Shown here piece by piece: positions 35,319 through 42,944 of a stretch of 64,000 nt of DNA. The stretch comes from Bacteroidaceae bacterium (GTDB lineage: Bacteria > Bacteroidota > Bacteroidia > Bacteroidales > Bacteroidaceae). The notes under the pieces were generated by a model that had not been told where the DNA came from, did not search any database, and worked only from the letters and a program-made list of their open reading frames with translations. The stretch spans positions 1-64,000 of the forward strand of contig JAFROT010000015.1 in assembly GCA_017429525.1 (NCBI GenBank), written 5' to 3'. Both the position numbers and the translations under genes were made by a program. Within the stretch, counting starts at the first letter, position 1; each line of letters begins with the position of its first letter.

Positions 35319-36185
35319 ATGAAAAAGATTTCTCTGATTCTCGCAGTCGCCATGGCAGCTATCATGACGTCCTGCAACCAAACGGCTCCCAACGCCAATC
35401 TGAAGACTGACATCGACACGCTCAGCTATGCTATCGGCATGAGCCAGACACAAGGCCTGAAGGAGTATCTGTCCATGCGCATGGGCATCGATACGACCTA
35501 CGTTGAGGACTTCCTCAAGGGCTTCTCTGAGAGCGTCAAGGCTGGTGAAGACAAGAAGAAGGCCGCCTACTACGCTGGTATCCAGATTGGTCAGCAGGTC
35601 AGCCAGGGCATGGTCAAGAACATCAACCAGATGATCTTCGGCGAGGACAGCACTCAGACCATCAACGAGAAGAACGTCTACGCAGGCTTCATGGCCGCCG
35701 TTGCCGGCAAGGAGGACATCATGACCATCGACTCCGCCAACAACTATGTTCAGACGAAGATGGACGCAGTGCGCAATGCCGCTCGCGAGAAGAACTTCGG
35801 CGATAACAAGAAGGCAGGCGAGGACTTCATGGCAACTGTCGCCAAGAAGGAAGGCATCAAGAGCCTCGGCAATGGCGTCTACTACGAAGTGCTGAAGGAA
35901 GGTAACGGCGAAGTCGCCGCCGACACCAGCCGCGTGAAGGTTCACTACGAGGGTACCCTCATCGACGGAACGGTCTTCGACAGCAACCTCGAGGGCGAGC
36001 CCACCGTCTTCGGCGCCAGCCAGGTCATCCCCGGCTTCAAGGCCGCTCTCACCACCATGCCTGTCGGCTCCAAGTGGAAGGTCTACATTCCTCAGGATCA
36101 AGCTTACGGCAGCAATGACATGGGCAACATCAAGCCCTTCAGCGCTCTTATCTTCACCATCGACCTCCTCGGTATTGAGAAGTAA
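35319..36185 (+). CDS. FKBP-type peptidyl-prolyl isomerase, lipoprotein
   Basis: A 288-residue isomerase with a lipoprotein signal (IMTSC, Cys19), so membrane-anchored facing the periplasm. An FkpA-like helical N-domain (DTLSYAIGMSQTQGL) is followed by an FKBP domain ([34 protein letters not shown]). It lies 59 nt after the cytoplasmic paralogue and likely assists folding of exported proteins. Confidence 0.9.
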   Translation: MKKISLILAVAMAAIMTSCNQTAPNANLKTDIDTLSYAIGMSQTQGLKEYLSMRMGIDTTYVEDFLKGFSESVKAGEDKKKAAYYAGIQIGQQVSQGMVKNINQMIFGEDSTQTINEKNVYAGFMAAVAGKEDIMTIDSANNYVQTKMDAVRNAAREKNFGDNKKAGEDFMATVAKKEGIKSLGNGVYYEVLKEGNGEVAADTSRVKVHYEGTLIDGTVFDSNLEGEPTVFGASQVIPGFKAALTTMPVGSKWKVYIPQDQAYGSNDMGNIKPFSALIFTIDLLGIEK

Positions 36186-36193
36186 GCTGAACG

Positions 36194-37084
36194 ATGAAAG
36201 GACTGAAATTTATCGCCTTAGCTCTTGGCTTGCTGGTGTGCGTCAGCACCAGCGCTGCCAAGAAGGCGAAGAAGAGCAAGAAGGCAGCCGTCGCCGAGAA
36301 GGTTGACACCATTCCGATGTCCGACTTCAGCTATGCCTTCGGTATCGCTCAGACAAATGGCCTAAAGAATTACCTCGCCCAGCGCATGGGAGTCGAAGAG
36401 GCTTATATGGCCGACTTCCTTGCTGGTTTCGACAAAGCCGAGATGGATGAGGCCGACAAACGTGAGAAAGCACGTCAAGCTGGCATCGAGATTCGTCAGC
36501 AAGTGATGAATCAGATCATCCCGCAGATCAACCGCCAAATCAACGACTCCACTGACCTGCTCGACAAGGCTCGCTTCGTAGAGGGCTTCCGAGCTGCTAT
36601 CGCCGGCAACGCACAGCTCACCGCCGACAGCGCACAGGCTGTGACAGCCAAGCAAATGGACTACTACAACAGCGTCAAGATGGAAGCCAAGTACGGGCAG
36701 AACCGCCGCGACGGCGAAGCCTTCCTCACAGCCAATGCGAAGAAGGATAGCGTCGTCACCACGAAGAGTGGCCTGCAGTACAAGATTCTCACCGCTGGCA
36801 CAGGTGCAGTACCGACAGCCACGCAGAAAGTGAAGGTCAACTACGAGGGCCGCCTCATCGACGGCACCGTCTTCGACAGCAGCTACAAGCGCAAGCAACC
36901 GGCCACCTTCGCCTGCAATCAGGTCATCAAAGGATGGACCGAGGCGCTGACGATGATGCCTGTCGGTTCGAAGTGGGAAGTCTACATTCCCCAAGAGCTC
37001 GGTTACGGCTCTCGCGAGGCTGGCAAGATTCCTCCTTTCTCCACACTCATCTTCACTGTAGAATTGTTAGAGATTGTCCAGTAG
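36194..37084 (+). CDS. FKBP-type peptidyl-prolyl isomerase, periplasmic
   Basis: A 296-residue isomerase with a signal peptide ending near STSA, followed by a Lys/Ala-rich stretch ([14 protein letters not shown]). N-domain [15 protein letters not shown] and FKBP domain [17 protein letters not shown] parallel the preceding gene, which ends 8 nt upstream. The pair looks like a duplication. Unlike other exported proteins here it lacks Gln at the mature end. Confidence 0.88.
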   Translation: MKGLKFIALALGLLVCVSTSAAKKAKKSKKAAVAEKVDTIPMSDFSYAFGIAQTNGLKNYLAQRMGVEEAYMADFLAGFDKAEMDEADKREKARQAGIEIRQQVMNQIIPQINRQINDSTDLLDKARFVEGFRAAIAGNAQLTADSAQAVTAKQMDYYNSVKMEAKYGQNRRDGEAFLTANAKKDSVVTTKSGLQYKILTAGTGAVPTATQKVKVNYEGRLIDGTVFDSSYKRKQPATFACNQVIKGWTEALTMMPVGSKWEVYIPQELGYGSREAGKIPPFSTLIFTVELLEIVQ

Positions 37085-37135
37085 TCAACTCATCATCCTA
37101 TCATCTGGACAAGGCAAAAGCCCTCTGGATATGCA

Positions 37136-37170
37136 AAAAGACACCAAAAATGCACTTTGGTGTCTTTTTT
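37136..37170 (+). terminator. Terminator of the FKBP cluster
   Basis: Stem AAGACACCAAA/TTTGGTGTCTT with a 7-nt loop and a run of T residues. Confidence 0.9.
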
Positions 37171-37244
37171 TCAGCTAAAGTGATGGTCGGAAGAAACTTT
37201 TTGACTACTTTTGCCAGCAAAATGATATCTCAATGATTTCTCTT

Positions 37245-37793
37245 ATGGAAAAGATCGACAGTTTGGACAAGAAGATTCTCGAAATCATCACCCGCAATGC
37301 ACGTATTCCGTTCAAGGACGTTGCAGCAGAATGTGGAGTCTCGCGTGCAGCCATCCATCAGCGTGTACAACGTCTCGTGGACATCGGGGTCATCACGGGC
37401 TCCGGCTATCACGTGAACCCCTCTTCGCTGGGCTACAACACATGTACCTACGTGGGCATCACGCTCGAACGGGGCTCGATGTACAAGCGTGTAGTCAGCG
37501 AGTTCGAGAAGATTCCAGAAATCGTGGAATGTCATTTCACGACAGGTCCTTACACGATGCTCGTCAAGCTCTACGCCCGCGATAATGCCCATCTGATGGA
37601 GCTGCTTAACAACCGTCTGCAGGAAATCGAAGGCGTCATCTCAACTGAGACACTCATCTCATTGCGCCAGAGCATCAAGAAAGAAGTGCCCATCGGGCTG
37701 TCCGAGTCTGACGCCGCAGCCATCAAAGCGCTGACAGCCAAGAAGGCAGCCCTCCTGACCGACACTACCGAAGATTTGTCCGAATCATGCTAA
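37245..37793 (+). CDS. Lrp/AsnC-family transcriptional regulator
   Basis: A 182-residue regulator: N-terminal HTH (LDKKILEIITRNARIPFKDVAAECGVSRA) and C-terminal RAM domain (CHFTTGPYTMLVKLYARDN), which binds an amino acid. I chose MEKIDS at 37245; an in-frame ATG at 37233 and a 4-codon ORF at 37222 lie between it and the TACTTTTG box (37206-37213). Its stop overlaps the ATG of the next gene by 7 nt, suggesting it controls that gene. Confidence 0.87.
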   Translation: MEKIDSLDKKILEIITRNARIPFKDVAAECGVSRAAIHQRVQRLVDIGVITGSGYHVNPSSLGYNTCTYVGITLERGSMYKRVVSEFEKIPEIVECHFTTGPYTMLVKLYARDNAHLMELLNNRLQEIEGVISTETLISLRQSIKKEVPIGLSESDAAAIKALTAKKAALLTDTTEDLSESC

Positions 37794-39586
37794 CAAAGTT
37801 CAATTGGATATCCACTTACGACGCCTTTCATGCCACTTATCCAGGACATGACCGTCAGCCCGTGATCGGCATCACGGGTAATTTTGGCGATAAAGGCTGT
37901 GAGTTGGCTGAAGGCTACTTCGAGAGCGTTCTGCGTGCAGGCGCTACGCCCGTCGTGCTGCCCCCAACCGAGGACCACGATGCCATCGTGAACATGCTCG
38001 ATCGTATCGACGGCCTCCTGCTCTCTGGAGGCGGCGACCTCAACCCGCTCTATTTGGGCGAACAGCCGATTCCCGCTCTCCACAGCATCAATGCGCGTCG
38101 CGACCTCTCAGAGCTACTGCTCACACGTCTGGCATTCGACCGCCAGTTGCCCATCCTCGGCATCTGCCGCGGCTGCCAAATGCTTGCCGCCGCCCTCGGA
38201 GGAACAGTCTGTCAAGACCTCGCGACACAGTGGGAACCTACAGGGAAGCTCTTAAAGCATTCCCAGGACCTCGACCGCGCCTATGCATCCCATTCCATCA
38301 CGATAGCTGATGACTCGCTAGTTGCCGAGATCATGGACACACGAGAACTCGCCGTCAACTCCTTCCACCATCAGGCTGTGCGCGAGGCTGGTCCACATCT
38401 GCGCATCTCAGCCACAGCGCCCGATGGCGTGATTGAAGCCGTCGAATCATCAGAGCACAAGAGCATCATTGGCGTCCAATGGCACCCCGAATGTTTCTGC
38501 CTACGTGGCGATGAGACGATGATGCCACTCTTCCGCTGGCTACGCGACGAAGCGGCCAACTATGCCGAAGCACGACGCATCCACCAGCGCGTCCTCACCC
38601 TGGACAGCCACTGCGACACGCCCATGTTCTTCGATCAGGACATCCATTTCGACCAACGCGACCCACGCATCCTGGTCGACTTGCACAAGATGAGCGAGGG
38701 CGGACTTGATGCCTGCATCATGGTGGCCTACATTCCGCAAGGCCCATGCACACCCGAGGGTCATGCATCTGCCACAGCCTACGCTGACCGCCAACTGCAA
38801 CGAGTGCGGCAGATGGTCGAGAAGATTGCACCACACACACAGGGCTGCCCTGCGCCCCTGTCCATTGCCCACACGCCAGCCGACCTTTATCGTCTCAAGG
38901 CAGAAGGCACCCGAGCAATCATGCTAGGCATTGAGAACGGCTACGCTATCGGACACGACCTATCGCTCGTCAGTCACTTCGCCGAACAAGGCATCGTCTA
39001 TATGACCCTCTGCCACAATGGCAACAACGATATCTGCGGTTCTGCACGTCCACGTGAAGGAGAAGCGCTCACAGGAATCACCGACTTCGGTGCTGACGTC
39101 ATCCACGAGATGAACCGTCTGGGCGTCATGGTTGACCTCTCTCACGCCAGCGAACGCAGCTTCTACGATGCCATCGACATCAGTACGACGCCCATTGTAT
39201 GCTCCCATTCTTCCAGTCGAGCCCTCTGCGACCATCCGCGCAACCTTACCGACGACCAACTGCGGGCTTTGGCAGCCTGTGGCGGCGTAGCACAGGTAAC
39301 CTTCTATAATGGTTTCCTCCGCACTGACGGACAAGCCTCCATACTCGAGGCCATAGCACACCTCCGCCACATGATTGACGTCGCAGGTATCGAGCATATT
39401 GGCATTGGCACAGATTTCGATGGCGATGGCGGCGTACCAGGACTGGCCTCGGCTTCCGAACTCATTAACCTTACCCGTCGTCTCCTGCGCGAGCACTTTA
39501 GCGAAGCGGACCTCCGCCTCATTTGGGGTGGCAATTTCCTTCGTGTGATGCAGCAAGTGCAAGAAGCCTCTGCAACCAAGAGATGA
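37787..39586 (+). CDS. Fusion of gamma-glutamyl hydrolase (C26) and membrane dipeptidase (M19)
   Basis: A 599-residue two-domain protein. Residues about 24-255 are a class I amidotransferase-type hydrolase of the PuuD/gamma-Glu-GABA hydrolase family, with nucleophile C127 in LGICRGCQ and H233/E235 in QWHPEC. Residues about 268-595 are a renal-dipeptidase-like M19 metallopeptidase with HCD (H275, D277), IENGYAIG Glu, LCHNGNND and DLSHAS metal or substrate residues. No signal peptide. The pair would first cleave a gamma-glutamyl bond and then a dipeptide, as in glutathione or gamma-glutamyl peptide breakdown; that order is inference. Overlaps the AsnC gene by 7 nt. Confidence 0.87.
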   Translation: MLTKFNWISTYDAFHATYPGHDRQPVIGITGNFGDKGCELAEGYFESVLRAGATPVVLPPTEDHDAIVNMLDRIDGLLLSGGGDLNPLYLGEQPIPALHSINARRDLSELLLTRLAFDRQLPILGICRGCQMLAAALGGTVCQDLATQWEPTGKLLKHSQDLDRAYASHSITIADDSLVAEIMDTRELAVNSFHHQAVREAGPHLRISATAPDGVIEAVESSEHKSIIGVQWHPECFCLRGDETMMPLFRWLRDEAANYAEARRIHQRVLTLDSHCDTPMFFDQDIHFDQRDPRILVDLHKMSEGGLDACIMVAYIPQGPCTPEGHASATAYADRQLQRVRQMVEKIAPHTQGCPAPLSIAHTPADLYRLKAEGTRAIMLGIENGYAIGHDLSLVSHFAEQGIVYMTLCHNGNNDICGSARPREGEALTGITDFGADVIHEMNRLGVMVDLSHASERSFYDAIDISTTPIVCSHSSSRALCDHPRNLTDDQLRALAACGGVAQVTFYNGFLRTDGQASILEAIAHLRHMIDVAGIEHIGIGTDFDGDGGVPGLASASELINLTRRLLREHFSEADLRLIWGGNFLRVMQQVQEASATKR

Positions 39587-39615
39587 CATTGAACGCTATA
39601 ACTATCCATTAACGA

Positions 39616-40635
39616 ATGAAGTTTTTGAGAAAATATCACGCTCTGCTCCTCGTCGGCATCTGTTGCGGCATCGCTGCAACGATGGTCCTCTTCCCATCTT
39701 GCCGAGGCAGTAAGGCCGCCCCCGAGGTCGATACCATCGCCCTCGCTCCGGCACCAGCTTTCATGGCGGACTCAGCCATGGCATTTATCAATGCCCAATG
39801 TGCATTTGGTCCCCGCGTCCCTGGAACGAAAGCCCATAATGACTGCGGCGACTGGATTATGTCAAAATTCAAGGCCTTCGGTGCTGATGTGAGTGAACTC
39901 CGCACTACCCTCACGGCCTACGATGGGCAGCCATTACCTTGTCGCAACCTTCAGGCACGAGTCAACCCAGAAGCGGCAGACCGCATTGTCATCTCTGCTC
40001 ATTGGGACAGCCGTGCTTGGGCCGATAATGACCCCGAGGCCAAGAATCATCACTCGCCGGTCATGGCTGCCAACGATGGCGCTTCGGGCGTAGCTGTCAT
40101 GTTGGAAATGGCGCGCCTGGTCCACGAGAATGGCCTCAACTATGGCATCGATTTCATCTGCTTCGATGTCGAGGACCAGGGCACACCACAATGGGCTGAA
40201 AGCGAGTCGGAGGATGACGATTTCTGGTGTCTCGGCTCCAAGTACTGGGCCGAACAAGCCTACGCCATCGGCTATCAGGCCCGCTTTGCCATCAACCTGG
40301 ACATGGTGGGCGGTCGCGGTTGTAGATTTGCGATGGAAGGCTTCTCACAACGCTATGGTCAGACCCTCGTATCGATGGTGTGGCACTTGGCTCACCAACT
40401 GGGGTTCGGCGACTATTTCCCTCTTCGCGAGAGCGGTTTCGTCACCGATGACCACCTGCCCATCAATCAGATTGCACATATCCCTGCCATCGACATCATC
40501 CCTCACTTCGATGGAGGGCCATCCAGCTTTGGACCTACATGGCATACGGTCAGTGACACGCCTGATAACATCGACCCTGAGGTCTTGCGCGCTGTAGGAC
40601 AAACCCTTATGCAACTCATCTATAATGACAACTGA
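39616..40635 (+). CDS. Type II glutaminyl-peptide cyclotransferase (M28 fold), membrane-anchored
   Basis: A 339-residue zinc enzyme that converts N-terminal Gln to pyroglutamate. A hydrophobic N-terminus (9-28) with Cys29 in FPSC suggests a lipoprotein or an anchor. VISAHWDSRAWADNDP, AANDGASGVAVMLEMA, ICFDVEDQG and FGPTWHTVSDTPDN carry the Asp, Glu and His expected for zinc and catalysis in animal-type QCs, as known from Porphyromonas, Prevotella and Tannerella. A plain aminopeptidase is the alternative. Nearly every signal-peptide protein in this window has Gln at the new N-terminus, so substrates are at hand. Confidence 0.85.
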   Translation: MKFLRKYHALLLVGICCGIAATMVLFPSCRGSKAAPEVDTIALAPAPAFMADSAMAFINAQCAFGPRVPGTKAHNDCGDWIMSKFKAFGADVSELRTTLTAYDGQPLPCRNLQARVNPEAADRIVISAHWDSRAWADNDPEAKNHHSPVMAANDGASGVAVMLEMARLVHENGLNYGIDFICFDVEDQGTPQWAESESEDDDFWCLGSKYWAEQAYAIGYQARFAINLDMVGGRGCRFAMEGFSQRYGQTLVSMVWHLAHQLGFGDYFPLRESGFVTDDHLPINQIAHIPAIDIIPHFDGGPSSFGPTWHTVSDTPDNIDPEVLRAVGQTLMQLIYNDN

Positions 40636-40683
40636 TCCTTCGTTTAATGCTTAAACGATGAACGTTCAACAAGACTAAAAGAC

Positions 40684-41121
40684 ATGCAAACCATTGATCA
40701 AATACAAGACGATATCATCGAGGAATTCAACGACTTCGATGATTGGATGGATAAATACCAACTCCTCATTGACCTCGGTTCGGAGCAACAACCACTTCCC
40801 GAGAGCGCCAAGACTGAGCAGAACCTCATCGAAGGCTGCCAAAGTCGCGTATGGCTTACCGCCGACCTTACGCCCGAGGGCCTCATTCACTTCGAGGCCG
40901 AGAGCGATGCACTCATCGTCAAGGGCATTGTGACACTGCTCATCCGCGTACTCAGCGACCATACTCCCCAAGAGATTCTCGATGCCGACCTCTACTTCAT
41001 CGAGCGCATAGGCCTCCGTGATCACCTCTCCCCCACTCGCAGCAACGGTCTCTTGGCCATGCTCCGCCAGATGAAGATGTACGCACTCGCCTTCAAAGCT
41101 ACCACCTCGCATGAAGCCTAA
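40684..41121 (+). CDS. sufE: SufE-family sulfur acceptor
   Basis: A 145-residue protein that takes sulfur from the cysteine desulfurase SufS for Fe-S cluster assembly. The active Cys52 lies in IEGCQSRVW. The N-terminal EEFNDFDDWMDKYQLLIDLG and C-terminal GLLAMLRQMK match the family. The other suf genes are not in the window. Confidence 0.92.
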   Translation: MQTIDQIQDDIIEEFNDFDDWMDKYQLLIDLGSEQQPLPESAKTEQNLIEGCQSRVWLTADLTPEGLIHFEAESDALIVKGIVTLLIRVLSDHTPQEILDADLYFIERIGLRDHLSPTRSNGLLAMLRQMKMYALAFKATTSHEA

Positions 41122-41185
41122 GCCTTAACCTCTTCACACTCAACTCTACTCTTTGAACATTATATTCTACACACTCAATTCAGCA

Positions 41186-41524
41186 ATGGAAACAACAAGA
41201 CAAAATAAGATTGCCCGCCTCATCCAGAAGGAACTGAGCGATATTTTCCAGCGTCAGACGCAAGCCACGCATGGCGTCCTCGTCAGCGTCACCACCTGCC
41301 GCATCAGCCCCGACATGAGTGTCTGCCGTGGCTACCTCAGCATTTTCCCCAGTGAACGTGCGCAAGAGATTTGCGACAACATCAACAACAACGTCCGCGA
41401 GATACGATTCGAACTGGGGCAACGCACACGCCATCAGCTTCGCATCATTCCCGAACTCAAGTTCTTCGTCGACGATTCTCTCGACTATGCTGAGAATATC
41501 GATAAATTACTAAACGAAAATTGA
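41186..41524 (+). CDS. rbfA: 30S ribosome-binding factor A
   Basis: A 112-residue protein that binds the 30S subunit during 16S rRNA maturation. RQNKIARLIQKELSDIFQ starts the KH-like fold; RISPDMSVCRGYLSIFP and HQLRIIPELKFFVDDSLDYAENI are standard. The start is METTRQNK, not the upstream TTG at 41153. The next gene follows after 22 nt. Confidence 0.93.
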   Translation: METTRQNKIARLIQKELSDIFQRQTQATHGVLVSVTTCRISPDMSVCRGYLSIFPSERAQEICDNINNNVREIRFELGQRTRHQLRIIPELKFFVDDSLDYAENIDKLLNEN

Positions 41525-41546
41525 AGAGCAAACTCACGCCAAAGCC

Positions 41547-42794
41547 ATGTTCTCCTTTTTCATCGCCCGCCGTTATCTCTTCTCACGCAAGAGCCATCAT
41601 ACCATCAACATCATCTCCGGGATCTCTATCTGTGGCGTAGCCTTGGCGACGATGGCATTGGTGGTGACGCTCTCGGTGTTTAATGGCTTCCGCGACTACG
41701 TGGCATCGTTCTTCACGGCCTTCGACCCTCAGTTGAAGGTGTCATTGGCCAAGGGGAAGACGATTGCAGCCGACGATCCATCACTCGTCGCATTACGGGC
41801 TCATGAGGCGGTCGAGGTTTACACAGAAGTGCTTGAGGACCAAGCTCTCATCGTAGGGAATGACCGTCAATGGGTTGTCACCATCAAAGGCGTCGACGAC
41901 AACTTCAACCAGCTGGCTGACCTCGAGAGCATCCTCTATGGCGATGGGGAATTCGTCCTTCATGCAGATGTCCTGGAGTACGGCATCATGGGAATACGCC
42001 TCGCGCAACAGTTGGGACTCGGGGCCCGCTATGATGGTGCTCTGCCTATCTATGCTCCGCGTAAAGGCGAACGCGTAAACCTCTCGAATCCCATGCAGAG
42101 CTTCACGAGCGATGAACTCTACTCGCCGGGTGTTGTCTTCGCGGTCAATCAGAGCCGTTATGATGCCCACTACATCCTTACCTCCATCACTTTCGCCCGA
42201 CGTCTCTTTGGACAGCAGGGACAGATTTCCGCTGTTGAACTGCGACTGAAGCCCGATGTCAACATCAATGCTGTGCAGAAGGACATCCATCACCTCCTCG
42301 GTGATCGCTTCATTGTGCAGAATCGCTACGAGCAACAGGAAGACACGTTCCGCATCATGCAAGTCGAGAAATTCATCGCCTACCTATTCCTCACCTTCAT
42401 CCTTCTCGTGGCCTCATTCAACATCATCGGTTCGCTCTCAATGCTGATGATCGACAAACGAGCCGATGTGCAGACGCTCCAAGCACTCGGGGCCGACGAC
42501 CGCCAGACGTCACAGGTCTTCCTGCTCGAGGGCTGGCTCATCAGCGGTTTCGGGGCTGCCTTGGGCATCATCCTTGGCCTCCTGCTTTGTTGGTTGCAGA
42601 TGCGTTTTGGACTTGTCAAACTGGGGCAGAGCGAAGGGTCGTTCATTGTCGATGCCTACCCCGTCAGCGTCCATGCTATGGACATCCTCGTGATTTTCCT
42701 CACCGTTTTGGCCGTGGGACTGCTCGCCGTATGGCTGCCTGTGCGGCGCATGACGCGCGATCTGCTACGCGATATTAAATCCAAAGGCGAATAA
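41547..42794 (+). CDS. ABC transporter permease, LolC/LolE type
   Basis: A 415-residue inner-membrane permease with four helices: one near 22-48, then a large periplasmic domain, then three at about 278-300, 325-347 and 372-395. FIARRYLFSRKSHHTINIISGIS is the typical start, and DKRADVQTLQALGA the cytoplasmic coupling loop. It probably drives lipoprotein release to the outer membrane with an ATPase encoded elsewhere. It follows rbfA, a link common in Bacteroidales. Confidence 0.87.
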   Translation: MFSFFIARRYLFSRKSHHTINIISGISICGVALATMALVVTLSVFNGFRDYVASFFTAFDPQLKVSLAKGKTIAADDPSLVALRAHEAVEVYTEVLEDQALIVGNDRQWVVTIKGVDDNFNQLADLESILYGDGEFVLHADVLEYGIMGIRLAQQLGLGARYDGALPIYAPRKGERVNLSNPMQSFTSDELYSPGVVFAVNQSRYDAHYILTSITFARRLFGQQGQISAVELRLKPDVNINAVQKDIHHLLGDRFIVQNRYEQQEDTFRIMQVEKFIAYLFLTFILLVASFNIIGSLSMLMIDKRADVQTLQALGADDRQTSQVFLLEGWLISGFGAALGIILGLLLCWLQMRFGLVKLGQSEGSFIVDAYPVSVHAMDILVIFLTVLAVGLLAVWLPVRRMTRDLLRDIKSKGE

Positions 42795-42870
42795 AAAGAC
42801 AGAGCGCAAACAACGTACTCGCATGCCATTTTTACAGCACACGACCTGAATATTGTCATTATTCATCACG

Positions 42871-42904
42871 AAGTCTCGCAAAAGTTTTGTCTTTCGCGAG
42901 ACTT
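42871..42904 (+). terminator. Terminator overlapping the GH2 promoter
   Basis: Stem AAGTCTCGC/GCGAGACTT with a 16-nt loop, followed by TCTTT. The -33 element of the next promoter lies in its loop. Confidence 0.75.
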
Positions 42905-42916
42905 TCTTTATTTTTG
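42886..42916 (+). promoter_or_regulatory. Promoter of the GH2 gene
   Basis: TTTG (42886-42889), 19 nt, TATTTTTG (42909-42916). Leader is about 25 nt. Confidence 0.8.
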
Positions 42917-42944
42917 CACCGCAAAACTAACTAAGACAAATATT

